Assembly (NCBI GenBank): GCA_946406115.1
Contig: OX291551.1
Span: 12,710,001-12,774,000, forward strand
DNA: 64,000 nt
Direction: 5' to 3'
From: Apoda limacodes
Taxonomy: Eukaryota; Arthropoda; Insecta; Lepidoptera; Limacodidae
The translations under genes and the position numbers were made by a program. Positions 1 to 11,420 of this stretch are shown in pieces (position 1 is the first letter of the stretch; each line of letters begins with the position of its first letter). Below the pieces are notes generated by a model, which worked only from the letters and a program-made list of their open reading frames with translations, made no database searches and was not told the DNA's origin.

Positions 1-2583
1 GTAAATATTGTTATTTATACTGACAAAAATTTTACTTTGATGAAAAAAAGGTATTTCATGACGGAGCTGTTATGCGCAAAAGTTTCAGTTTTATGATGTC
101 AATAAAAATGATTTATTAAGTAGGTATTTAAATTTTATAAAATACACTATAGTTAAACAAAAAAAACTTTTATAGATTATTTTTTACCCGCCTGCATATA
201 TAGTCTTTTGAAAATAAAGGTATGTTTACAATATGGTAAGGTATGTCGTTTATTTCTTATTAAAAATTACATTATGTCTTAGAAAAATATACATAATCAA
301 TTCACAAAAAGATCATAATATCAAAATAAATATGAGTTAACCGAAATATTAAAAAAAGAACCCACCTGCCATACGGAAAATTCTTGTGAATAGTTGTTAC
401 ATATAGCACAATTAAAAATAGTTGTTACATATAGCACAATTAAAAATAGTTGTTATATAGAGCACAATTAAAAATAGAAAAGTTAGCAAAAAAAAAACTG
501 CAAAGACAACAAAAACAATAATCAAATCAAACTTTATTCAAACTGTGTTTCTAAGAACACTTTTGAATGGTCAATACAAGTAAACAATGTTAATTTCTGC
601 TAATGAGACCTGGCAAGTAGTTCCATTTAAAGTAATAATACAATACTTGTACAATTAGCTAAAGAGTATACAATATGTACCGAAACACTTATTAGGTAAT
701 AAAAAAGTTAGTAAGCTTCTAAAAACAAAGTCAAACATGTCCATTTTTTTTGATTTTGTTTTAATGTAGCATAGGAGGGGTAACCAAATTGTTATCTAAT
801 TACCTAAAAATCGATGGGTAGTTACAAGAATTTTTTAAATTTTACAATACATATCATGACCATCACCTAAATATAATTGATTTTACATTTTTTTTGTACT
901 ATATGTGACAACTATTCACCAAAAAACCTAGTGTACATACGAGATTTTTATCGTCAGTGGTGCTCTTTATACAGAAAGTTTTCTTGTAGGTCCCACGTAT
1001 GTGGTAAAAATTCAGTTATCTATCTCTTAGTTATGGTACTTACCATTCACTGAAACCTTTTACGACTTAGAACAATACGATAAGTAAAAAGAAAAAGGGG
1101 GAAATTATACTCGCTATCTGATTATTGTCATTTCACTGTCGGATCCTATAACTATGTATAAAATACTTGTCTAGAATGGTTGCATGTGAAAAATTCATAT
1201 AGTATACGTTAACGAGTTGAAAAAGGGGGCTGGTTTTCTTTATTGTAATCGTGAAAATATACGTAAGCTTTTTTGGGTAGCCGTGTAAAAAAACTGTATA
1301 AACAAAAAGTTTGTTCCAAAATGAATTTCAGTTCTGTAATAAAATATATGTATAATTTTATTATATAATTAAAATAATGTCCTTCAAGCAAGTTTCTCTT
1401 TTTTGCTTACCATTTTTAACGTAGATCGAAACCTTTGAGAACTGTTCGTCACATAGAAATAGTCTCTTAGATAACTGACAATTATTCTCGGATATTATTT
1501 TCCAAGTTTTCATGAATATAAGACGTAACATGAAAGGCTATTTTTTACGTTAAAAGTTATTATAAGAAGCTGCCATGTCAGACCGTACCTTTTCTAAGAT
1601 CAAAGAAATAATTTATGTTTTAAGTATATTTTTTATTACTTTTTATACATTACAGAATTTTATGAAAATAGATATTGAGTAGAAACGAAGCCTGTAATAG
1701 TTTGTGGTTCGGAGGTAACATTACAGAACCACGTCCAGATCCAGAAAAAATATATAATTACAGTGCTCTAAAATACCGTAATTGATTCAAGGTTTTGAGC
1801 CCCTGTATATAGTAAGAATACGGATTTTTAAGAAAAAAATTATATTTTGATTTAAAAAAAAAGAAAAACGAAACATTAATCCTGTATGGGGCTGTTGTGG
1901 TATAACATCGTCATTAAGCCAAAAAAAAACTATCTCGATAACGACTACTATACTGCTGGCAATGACATTGACACTGGGCCAGCGTATGCTTTCTTCCACA
2001 AATAGAGACTGTCCTTGCAGTGGGGATTTAGCAGCTAGCGAACTGAGCAGCATATATCACTGCTGATGATATATTTTCTCCACCACCGTAGCAGTGTTTT
2101 AAAATAATGGAGGTACGTATTAAATTCAGTTTCTAAAGGCATTTTAAGACCTTGGCATTGTAGCTGGACGTTATGTCCTTCACCGAATTTGAGAAATTAT
2201 TAGATAAATGATGTGATGTTAGAATGCTGCAGGTAGAGCCATCTTTACCAGACTCAAAAATATTACGGCACTCTTGTGTGCCTTAGGTCACACTCAACTG
2301 TATCTGATACTTGACATAATGTATAGATGGCGCTGTTTTTATTGTAAGCTCGATGCAAATCTGAAATACTGATGTAGGTACGCAACTCAATGCGTCGTCT
2401 GTCGGGCAGTAAGAATCTTACTATATTACGAAGTTATTTTTTTTATGTGGTACTTACCTACGTTTATCTAGTTGTTGTTGTTACTAAATATAATTTAAAT
2501 TTAAAAAAATATATGCCATAATATCTTTAAACATCACAAAAAGCTCTTCTGCTAATACTACCATAGAACAGGTAATTAAATGC
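1..2583. other. AT-rich stretch without recognisable gene
   Basis: I see no coding exon with convincing composition. The two open frames on the minus strand (1209-1391 and 1787-2053) are short, AT-rich or low complexity and match no family I recognise. The part at 1890-2110 is less AT-rich than its surroundings and may be an old repeat, but I cannot name it. A short 28-bp tandem repeat lies at 392-475. Confidence 0.6.
392..475. repeat. 28-bp tandem repeat, three copies
   Basis: Three consecutive copies of a 28-bp unit beginning agttgtta start at 392, 420 and 448. The first two are identical; the third differs at two positions (tatag instead of catat-type bases). No coding role is apparent. 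Confidence 0.9.
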
Positions 2584-3479
2584 TAGGGGAGAACAAATGC
2601 TAGCCTACTAAGGGAAAGTTTTGATAAAAACCACGTTTGTCAAAATTATTGTTATTTTTAATATTCAACTCTTACCTACATTATTAAAGTATACTTTAAT
2701 CACAGTAATAATCAACCACAGACACGTATAAAGGCACAATTACAGTTTTACAAAAAAAGTCAGTCACTCCTATTACCCGACAAATGCGGCTAATGAGAGC
2801 TCATTTAAGGCTCATAAGGGAAATGGGAGCCGTTATAATTACTCTTAAACCAAAAAAGTAACAAAACGTACTTTAAATGAGATCTTAGTGATTGTAATTA
2901 TCTTTTTGAAATTATTAATGGAAAACTAAAGATCCAGACCGAAATGCCTCCTCTTTTGAGAACAGATACCGCATTTTCTAATAAATCCACCGTCCAAGAA
3001 GCTTTCGTGGTTGTCCGATTTCTTTTACATGGCATTTAAACAAAAAATAAGGTAGGTTACGGCTGTAAAATGACTTAACAAAGCTAAGCTAAAGCTAGGC
3101 TACCATTAGCCGCTGACCGCCATTTTGAAAAGTAATAATATAAATATTTATTTCTATTTTAAATCACAATTCAATCAATGGGACTCATTAGTATATGAAT
3201 CTAGGGATATAATGAGCATAAATCCAATTAAATAAGAATATAATTTCATGCTTACCTTGATGCTGGCAGTTCACAATTTTTTGTAAGTGTGAAGCGAAAA
3301 ACACACAATCGTCCCTCGGGACTAAACGAATGGCACTAAGGGTTCGAGTGCGTCAGGTGAAGTTTGCCGACAGTTGACGGAAGCAACCGAGTGCTTACGA
3401 TCGCGCGAATGTGCATGCGCTTCGTTCAATCAACATAGCTCCCATTGCCCGACGGCTCTCATTACCCTGCGTTCCCCTA
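2584..3479. mobile_element. Candidate short-TIR element (unclassified)
   Basis: The segment starts with TAGGGGA and ends with the inverted TTCCCCTA. Near both ends it repeats a 'taatgagagc' / 'gctctcatta' motif in opposite orientation (about 2790 and 3455), with 'gggagc' copies nearby. This looks like the subterminal repeats of a non-autonomous DNA transposon of about 0.9 kb. Inverted ends are short and imperfect, so this is tentative. Confidence 0.3.
3256..3450 (-). other. CpG-rich possible leader exon with splice donor
   Basis: On the minus strand this is a CpG-rich block (cgatcgcgcgaa, cgttcaatcaac) ending in CATCAAG followed by a consensus donor GTAAGC (plus positions 3250-3255). Base composition differs sharply from the AT-rich flanks. 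It resembles a non-coding first exon of a gene or transposon whose continuation would lie below 3250. I found no downstream exon, so its role is unknown. Confidence 0.25.
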
Positions 3480-3599
3480 CTAATACTTTGAAAAAAGTGC
3501 CATAGGTTTTTTTATCAGTACAAAATTTTACTTGTTATTTTGGGTGTATTTTTACTTTGTAGGGACATCTATTTAAAATATTTAAATATTGAGTTATTA

Positions 3600-3740
3600 C
3601 TATTTAGGGTTAGTACCCTAAGAGTATCAACGGGAACCTATAAGGTACTAATTCTACACTGTCTATCTACTGTCTGTCCAACCTTTGAAGGGCTCTACAT
3701 TTTGTACCGTAATAGTTAGAATGCTAGGATTTTATACAGC
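3600..3740 (+). repeat. Fragment of common lepidopteran 'gggttccgtacc' repeat
   Basis: The stretch 'agggttagtaccctaagag ... ctgtctgtccaacctttgaag' is a degenerate copy of an interspersed repeat seen again at 32445-32740, 43955-44385, 57705-57800 and 59735-60000. The outer end of the large palindrome (3667) falls inside this repeat. Confidence 0.6.
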
Positions 3741-3967
3741 AAAATTAAGGCGGATATCCGAAAAAATAAAAAAAACAACAATCATTTGGGTATAAATAAA
3801 AGAAAAAAATACAAGGGATTCCCATCTCATCCCAGGGTGGAATCAGCAACACAAACGTAAAAGATCAAATTATGATAAATGTGGACCCCGTTTCCATACT
3901 TTCAGATTTAGAAGGGCTACGTTTGTTATTTTTTTCTCGAGCTCTTTAATATTTTCTTTTTGAAATA

Positions 3968-3993
3968 CGTCCGAGTCACTTGAATAGCCTCAC
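3968..3993 (+). repeat. Left terminal inverted repeat of Tc1-like element
   Basis: It contains agtcacttgaatagcctcac, which is repeated inverted at 5495-5514. The outermost bases (cgtccg against cgttat) have diverged. Confidence 0.9.
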
Positions 3994-4287
3994 CCCTAAA
4001 TTTAGTATTTTTTTATATTATCATACATGATTATTATATTATACTTAGTCTAATTTTTACCTTACGTGCAGTGCCTTACGAAACAAGAGACAACTTGCAC
4101 GAACCTGTACATAAACACCGCGCGCAGTGTCGATGCGTCAGTTTGTCCGCTCCACATGATTAGCCTCAGTGTCATTTGAACATTATTCGCGTACGGATAT
4201 TTCAGTGTATCATTATCAATCCTTCTTATAAGCGGCGTATATTACTTATATATCATTTCTAAAGTGTTATTTTATTCATATCTTATC

Positions 4288-5283
4288 ATGGGTCGTGGTC
4301 GAAAATTAACTGACATTGAAATTGAAAAAGTGAAATTTTATTTGGATCAAGAATTGTCTAACCGCCAAATTGCAAAAAAAATTGGTCCTAGCCCTAAAGT
4401 GATCAATAATTATATGAAAAATAAAGAAAATTATGGAAATAACTATAAAGGTCGGACAAAACTGGCAAATTCATCACGTGAACGTCGACTTATTTTACGT
4501 GCAGCATCAAATTCTTCCAAGACAGCGCGACAAATAGCAAATGAAGTAAACACCCGCGCATCACTGTCTACTGTACGACGTATTATAAAGTCATCATAAC
4601 ACCTTAGAAGAAAAAAAATCAAGAGGAAACCTCTTCTGCGTGATCAGCATCAAAAAGCCCGATTATCGTTTGCTAAAACACATATGTCCTGGACAAATGA
4701 GTAGCATAATGTTGTCTTCAGTGACGAAAAAAAATTTAATTTAGATGGTCCAGATGGTTATTTATACTATTTTCACGATTTAAGAAAAGAAGAACAAGTG
4801 TTGTCACGTCGGCATTCAGGAGGTGGTTCATTAATGGTGTGGGGTGCGGTTTCTTATCATGGCCCTATTAAAATTACTGTTCTTAAAGGAAAACAAACTT
4901 CTAAATTGTATATCAATTTACTAGAAAATAAAAAAAAAGAGATTCGTGAAATTTTTAAAAAACAAAATTGGATTTTTCAGCATGACAATGCCCCTATACA
5001 TGCCTCACATGAGACAAAAGCTTGGTTACAACAAAATAAAATTGAAGTTTTAGATTGGCCGTCTAACTCCCCAGACCTTAATATTATGGAGAATATTTGG
5101 GGTTATTTATCTCGCCAGGTATATGCCAGTGGACGCCAGTTCAATAGTAGCGCAGATCTAGTACAAGAAATTAATAAAACTTGGAATAATTTGGACCTAA
5201 ATTACATTCACTCATTATATGATTCAATTCCTGAACGTATTTTTGAAGTAATTAAGAGTAATGGAAAATATACAAAATATTAA
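4288..5283 (+). pseudogene. Tc1-family transposase, two in-frame stops
   Basis: One continuous frame of about 331 codons, the usual length for Tc1 transposases. The N-terminal part has paired helix-turn-helix DNA-binding features (LSNRQIAKKIGPSPKVINNY; ARQIANEV). The catalytic part has the first Asp in VVFSDEKKFNLDGPDG, the second in QHDNAPIH and the Glu in PDLNIMENIW. There are 34 residues between second Asp and Glu, so it is DD34E. GGGSLMVWGA is the conserved Tc1 block. The frame is interrupted by TAA at 4597-4599 and TAG at 4699-4701; the latter replaces the Trp expected before HNVVFSDE. I prefer ATG 4288 (MGRGRKLT) to 4264. No frameshift is needed, so inactivation is by point mutation only. 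Confidence 0.93.
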
Positions 5284-5322
5284 AATTGAATTATAATCAT
5301 ATTTATCTGTGTTTTATTTATT

Positions 5323-5340
5323 GAGGCTATTCAAGTGACT
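5323..5340 (-). repeat. Inner copy of Tc1-like end repeat
   Basis: An exact 18-bp copy (gaggctattcaagtgact) of the core of the terminal repeat lies about 40 bp after the transposase stop and 170 bp inside the right terminus, in the same orientation as the right end. On the left, only a degenerate counterpart is possible near 4161-4183. Confidence 0.75.
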
Positions 5341-5494
5341 AACCCTTTTGTTCACGTAAGTTAGTAATTAATATTTTTTTATTACTATTATTTCAATTCT
5401 TTTATTTATATTATAGTACTAATCTAATAAAGTTTATTGATAAAATCTAACAGGCAGTAATAAATAAAGAACAGGATTTATATTTAATTTACTG

Positions 5495-5520
5495 GTGAGG
5501 CTATTCAAGTGACTATAACG
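5495..5520 (-). repeat. Right terminal inverted repeat of Tc1-like element
   Basis: gtgaggctattcaagtgact followed by ataacg, then the TA duplication at 5521-5522. It pairs with 3968-3993. Confidence 0.9.
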
Positions 5521-5589
5521 TAATTAAACGAAAGTGAAGAAACAATACATATTATAAAAAGCTAGTAGCTAGTATTTCTATAAAACTAT

Positions 5590-5700
5590 AATGTACTAGC
5601 TTTACGCCCGTGGCTTCGCTCGCATAGACCATAAGATTTGCACAGTACTTTAATCAACATACTGTCAAGTTTTCCACCCTTCACATCATTAGTTTGAATT
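5590..5700 (+). repeat. Interspersed repeat inside left palindrome arm
   Basis: 'actagctttacgcccgtggc' followed by 'ttcgctcgcatag' is the start of a repeat family common in Lepidoptera (compare 36055 and 63225). It is mirrored in the right arm at about 27115-27160. Confidence 0.6.
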
Positions 5701-5870
5701 TCAATGTTTCCACAAACCCCTTCTCGGAATTTTATTATTATTATTACTCAGAAATTATACTGAACAATATGAGCATAAGACAATCAATACAAAGTTTACC
5801 ATGCTCTTAGGGGTGAATTCAAAAATCCCTCTTGAATGGATAAATTACTCTATATGAAATCTTCCATATC

Positions 5871-5874
5871 AAGT
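5871..5874. repeat. Target site duplication AAGT, left
   Basis: AAGT directly before the left LTR matches AAGT at 25004-25007 directly after the right LTR. The opposite palindrome arm has a single copy at this position. Confidence 0.85.
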
Positions 5875-6594
5875 AGTAGTGGTCCCAAGCCTTTTATAGA
5901 GAATTGTAATAATCTGGACCCACGACACGGTGTTGACATGCTAATTTAAGTTTTAAGAGAGCAGGTAAATTAAAGATGGAATTCATCAATAATAAATATA
6001 AATTAGATTAATCACCTTCGTAATTCATACCAATCGAATACTCCTAATAAATGGATAGAAACGAGATCAATGAAGTATGAATTAAGTGAGTGGTCCGGGA
6101 TGTCCTCACCGGTCTTCGATTAATATGTTTATACCTACTTCATAAGGCGTAAATCGCGGTAGGATCCTAAAATCATCAATACAAAAATAATTGCTCGTTA
6201 AATACGACCGATTCGTAAAGTAGCAGATAACCAGGAGGTTAAAATATATGGAGAATATCGATTGATTATTCTCAGTTAATTGATATAAACGTTTTAGGGT
6301 GCAAGGGGGATGGTAGAGTAGGCTCCGCGCCGCTTAAGACGAGCATTCATTGCGTAAATTAATCGAAGCTGCATAATCGAGCCATGGAAAAAAAACGGAG
6401 AAGATAGATCAACCGATAAAGAATTTAGTAAAATCGGTTTGCACTTTTTAAATAATTATACGATTATTACTATAAAGTAACTGGCCACTAAATGCGAACC
6501 ACGTGCGTACACGTGGAAGTAAAATAAAGAAGAAATTGACTGGCGCCACGGTTTCTAGACACGCTACGTGTTCAGGCCGCGTCTATCGTGGGGG

Positions 6595-6650
6595 AGGGGA
6601 AAGCGGTTATAAGCGATAGGCGTCAGTTGCGGCACCCTTTTTCACTGTCG
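6595..6650 (+). promoter_or_regulatory. Putative LTR promoter (5' copy)
   Basis: TATAAG at 6608-6613 sits in a locally GC-rich block and is followed 34 bp later by the initiator-like TCACTGT (6642), a normal TATA-to-start distance. A second TCAGTT lies at 6623 but is too close. If used, U3 would be about 770 bp and R+U5 over 5.3 kb. The same signals are at 19674 and about 19708 in the 3' LTR. Confidence 0.4.
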
Positions 6651-7390
6651 TCGTGCCGAGAGGCTGGCTGCGTTCGGGTTCCTGAGGAAGTGGGAAGGTC
6701 AGGACGCACAAAGATTTGAAGAAATTTAATACCGGCGCCGTGCACGCTTCGCTTACAGCAAATATCAGTAAGTGTCTTTTGTGAGAACTGAGGCTAGCAA
6801 TGTCAACTTATTATTGATGGGTTTGTACTATGGGGCTTTGTGAGAGACTTTCTTAATACGATTGTGTAAGGACCGTGTAGGGGTCTGTGTAAGATGCCAC
6901 TTTGGTTAAAGTGAAGAGTTGGTAGAGGAAGTTTTAAAGTGGTTGACTTTTGGTTGGAATTTAGTCCGGGATTTTAGTTGTAAATTTGGGGTAGAGAAGG
7001 AAAAAACCCTTACTTATTAAAAATGCAGAGGTAATTTGTTGACATTGTTGACTATGTACTCTCTAAGGAAAAGAGATTGCCGATTTCTGTAGACATTTTA
7101 GTGGAGTAAAAGGTTCCTGCCGGGATCGGCGTCTTTTAACATGATGTTGTAAATTTGTACATGTGATACCTTGTGGGAGGAAAACCCCGTAATTAAGCCC
7201 TGATCTGATTAGATAGGAAATCGGTTAAGCTTAGGGTTAAGGCTAGGGTTTAAGTTGTGGAGTTGCGATGAATTGTTGTCAGGCCAACGGAGTTAGAGTT
7301 TGAAGTCCAGTGGAGTAGGTCCTCCTTTAAAGAGCCGATGATACGGGTCTGGTTGATTACGATTTTTGAGATATTTTAGATTAGAAGTCT

Positions 7391-7810
7391 TTGTGTAAAA
7401 CCTGTCTTGTGTGTATATGTATATTTTATTGATGAAAGCCCTACGCAAGTCCTGAGCAGAGATTCCGCGCTTTGATCGGATTCGAGGTGACGGGATCTGC
7501 TTACATGACTTGGCAGGCAAGCCCTTGTGTAAATCCTGTCCAGTGTATATGTATATTTTATTGATGAAAGCCCTACGCAAGTCCTGAGCAGAGATTCCGC
7601 GCTTTGATCGGATTCGAGGTGACGGGATCTGCTTACATGACTTGGCAGGCAAGCCCTTGTGTAAATCCTGTCCTGTGTATATGTATATTTTATTGATGAA
7701 AGCCCTACGCAAGTCCTGAGCAGAGATTCCGCGCTTTGATCGGATTCGAGGTGACGGGATCTGCTTACATGACTTGGCAGGCAAGCCCTTGTGTAAAGTC
7801 TGTCCTGAGT
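7391..7810. repeat. 132-bp tandem repeat in 5' LTR
   Basis: A 132-bp unit containing 'gccctacgcaagtcctgagc' and 'gcaagcccttgtgtaaatcc' is present in three copies with almost no differences; partial copies flank it on both sides. Because 132 is a multiple of three, one minus-strand frame (7293-7784, 163 codons) stays open through the array. It has no recognisable domain, and I regard it as a by-product of the repeat. Confidence 0.92.
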
Positions 7811-10239
7811 GTATATATTTTTATTGATGAAAATCCTACACGCTTCGGTAGATGCTCATTACAATGGTACAGTTATGTTGCATGTAATTGACGATTATGT
7901 TAATGATATCTCTATATTCACTATTTACTATCTCAATGATTTTAATTCCGATGTCTTGCTGCTTGGCAGTATAGTGACCCCCAAAAGCAAGCAGACTCTT
8001 GGTAGGTAGAGGTAGGTGAGGACGGGGCAGACACAGTAGGGGTTCTTCAGGCGGGGTTTGACTTGTTGTAAGATTAGTGAAGATCGGGGCTTAATGTTAG
8101 GGATATGCTGAATTAACTGCAGGCTTCGGGAATCTAAGGGTGTGAGGGGGAGGCGACTAAACCTAGATCTAGGTTGGCTCCAGCTCCACCCTTCACCGGC
8201 GTCGAGTGAGGAAGGTGAACTTGTAGGGAAATCTGACCCGGATCTAAAGGAGACATATATATATATGTGTTTCGTATGGTTTATGTGTCATTTCATTGAT
8301 CTAACAAGATAGGGAAGTTATTTAAGTGTTATTTAAATAGAAAAATTGTTTGTGCGAGATCCGGGTTAGATTCCGTTTAGGTAATGGGTGATTAAAATTA
8401 ACGTGGGATCTTTAACCCAATCTCCTAAGGAATCCGTAAATAAATAAAACCTCCACTCCACCCATTGCTGCGACGGATATATTTAGAAGCCTAATTATTA
8501 TTGTGTTCATATTTAAATATTTGTTTCCTGTGTAAAGAATAAACGTAAACCTCCCATGTCTTTCATGGCCACGACATTAATCTAAAGAGTCTAATTTTAG
8601 TTAGACTATTTAAGCTTTATTTAGTGCTCTGTACTGTATAAGTTGAGTCATCAACTGAACCATTTAAGATAGCAATGACAGAAACGCAACCTTGACCAAA
8701 CTTTATTAACAGGCTATGAGGTGACGTTAGTGGGTCAGGATTTGTTCTGTTCTTCACCATGGATCACCCCGTTGAAAACGTATTAGTATAGCCATACACA
8801 ATTCTCTACTAACTGACGAGGCTCTGAATTGTTGTATGGAAAGCCGAAACGTTAAGTTCTAAACACTCAGAAAAGGGCTAACCTTTACTTGATCTGGCTA
8901 ATGCGCCAGGTCCTGAGTGTAGATATGTCTTCCTTACAACCCACCTTAAACATACTTATTGTGTGTCAAATTAGGTGTTCTGTCGCCTTAATTACTCTGA
9001 TGAACAATTTACCACTTAACCATGTGCGTAATCGCACAGCTATTTTATTATTTCATATGAACTTAGCTTGCACGACACATGTTTCGGGCGAGTATAGCCT
9101 CTCCGGACTAGCGGCTATTTAAACTTAAGGAGCCTCGGGTTCGAACCGACCGATCGTAGGTTGTATTCAAATAATAACAAATGGTCCCCTTAGTTCCGTA
9201 GTTAGTCATAGTAGTAAGAATAAATACATGGTCGCCTGGTTGTTTGCCACCGCCGCAGCGTTATAAATGTAGGAGTTGGTGGGGAGCACTATTTATCTAT
9301 CCTAAAGAACAGATTAAGGCATAGTGTACGAAAGACAAATGTTTATACATCTACTCAATTACTAAATGACAGAAAGGCGAAGCCACAAGGTAAGCTAGTC
9401 GAATTAAACCTATTTACGAGTCTGTCAGGAGTTGGTCGTTATATACCATCCATGTTAAAGGTTCCAAGTCGTTAGTCAGATAATAGGTACGATACATTTG
9501 ACAACCGCTTAAGGCCGGATGGTACCCTAGGCCCTTAAGGCTATTCAAATTCAAGTTATACATAATTAATTTTCAATGTTCATTTTAGCGATCAGGTAGG
9601 AACAGTCTAGGGTATAAGTTAGGCGAGGTTTCGTATCAATTTTATAGTTTTGATTTTCATAAACTTTATATTCGAATGTAGGTAATCGCCATAGTTTGTA
9701 AACATAAACCCAATTTTAGATCTAATAGCGTAATTCATATTGACCGGGTCGCGAGATACTAAAACAAAACCGAACCAACGTAAATTAGTCGAAGGAAGGT
9801 CGAGTAACACGATTAGACTCTGTATCTGCGCAGAAGACTAAAATGTGAACTCTGCGCACCCACGTGACCACGAGACGCCAGCTGAGCACTTCGACGCACA
9901 GGCAAATGTATGAAAAGTCTGACCGTTTAGTCTTTAATCGGCCGAAGGGATAATTCGGTGGCGGGCCCAACAATTCTGAATAGAACAATTCACGAACCCT
10001 TAAGGAATGTATATATATATGAATTCTCCTGGACGATTCCCAGTTAGTGTTACCCGTAAACGACCTGGAAACTAGGATTGGTAGATTTAGATAGACTTCC
10101 ATACTAAATCGTCCGCCCCTAGCGCCCTCTATAATACCTCCTCAATATCTCCAAGATTATTAGACAGTTAGCTAAGATATCGATCGACCGAGTAATTCCA
10201 CGATTATTACACAGATGGCGTGAGCCACAGTGGTAAAAT

Positions 10240-11420
10240 AATAATCATGAATGTATGAGGATTTCCAGATACGGTTAGGACCATGTTATAACTTTACTCA
10301 AAGGGTAGGCTGTAGGTGTATTTCAGGTTTACATTTATTTCTAATTGTTTAGTTTGTCTTTACGGTGATTCTCCATATACTATTATAAGATTATAAAGTT
10401 AGCTAAGAGAAGCTAGTAAGGATAGTGGTAGGCTCTTTATATCCTTAGACTGTCTATTCGCCTTTGGGGTGGCTTCTCAAATACCATTACGATTTTATAA
10501 TTTCACTTAGGGGGTTGTTAACGGGTTGTCAACAGATTATTTATGCAACTACTAAACCTGTCGGTCCGTCTGTGGGTGTATCTTGAAGTGTTATTATGAG
10601 GGTTTTGTAATTTACTTAAGGGGCAGCCAGCGAGTATATTCGTGTATTATCTATATATATTCAATCTGTTAGTTCATACGTACGGTGACCTTTCATATTA
10701 CATTACAATTTTATAACTTCACTTAAGGGATCGATAGCGAGTCTGCTAATAATTGATCTATGTATTTAATAGGTCCGCTTGTCTCCCTAATGTGTTATAC
10801 ATATTGTTATAAGTTCATACTTTCGCTTAAGGGCAAGCTAGAGAACTAGTGATAGGTTAGCCATGTAGGTTATAGGTTATTTAAGGGATCAATAGCGAAT
10901 CTGCTAATAATTTAAATAAATTATATAAATAGGTACTAAATAGGTCCGTCTGTCTCTTTAATGATTTAGATATATTGTTATAAGTGCATAACTTTAGTTA
11001 AGGGGAAGCCAGTGAGTTTATTAGCGGTTAGTACTTTTATATGTCTAAGGGTTCTCCCTTTAAGGTGATTTTCCTACATTACTTTAAGGTTACCACGTTA
11101 ATTAAGGGGAAGCTAGTGAGATGGTTGGTAGATTATTTACATTTTGAGAGTTCTTCTTAAGGTGAGCTTCATACATTACTATGAGGTTACAATATTACTT
11201 AAGGGGAAGTTAACGAGTTTATTGATGGACTACTTACCGTTTAAGAGTTCTTCCTTAAGACGATTCTCATACATTACTATAAGATTACGACTTCACTTAA
11301 GGGACATGCGGTCTTAGGGTTTCATCCTTATAGTGAGATTTCATATACTATCATAAAGTTATAACTTTATGGCCTATCGCGTTCAAGGGGTAAGCGTGTT
11401 ATTACGAGACATGTTCAGAG
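10240..11420. repeat. Degenerate tandem array in 5' LTR
   Basis: About ten diverged units of roughly 90-130 bp share the motif 'taactt(t/c)acttaaggggaagc' followed by 'agtgag', and 'catacattactataagattac'. Examples are near 10500, 10610, 10735, 10820, 10995, 11110, 11200 and 11295. It looks like an old satellite-like expansion inside the LTR. Confidence 0.75.

Larger units (their letters stand above)
3968..5520 (+). mobile_element. Tc1-like DNA transposon, inactive copy
   Basis: A 1,553-bp element bounded by inverted repeats: left cgtccgagtcacttgaat, right the complement of cgttatagtcacttgaat. It is flanked by TA duplications at 3966-3967 and 5521-5522. The matching palindrome arm has a single TA at the same place, which proves the boundaries. 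An extra direct copy of the 18-bp core (gaggctattcaagtgact) lies inside the right end at 5323-5340, reminiscent of IR/DR-type Tc1 ends. It encodes one transposase frame with two nonsense codons, so the copy cannot make its own transposase. Confidence 0.93.

Noticed and set aside
7293..7784. 163-codon minus-strand frame, duplicated at 20333-20824
   Set aside because: It simply reads through a 132-bp tandem repeat whose length is a multiple of three; no domain, no start context, and it lies inside an LTR.
9130..9150. Pol III B-box-like ggttcgaaccg in the LTR, possible tRNA or SINE
   Set aside because: No matching A-box or cloverleaf within 80 bp upstream; a single short match is expected by chance.
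7809..10102. Further LTR frames (7809-8009, 8889-9122, 9619-9810, 9785-10102) and their copies at +13,040
   Set aside because: Conserved only because the LTRs are near-identical; amino-acid composition is not protein-like and no motif is recognisable.
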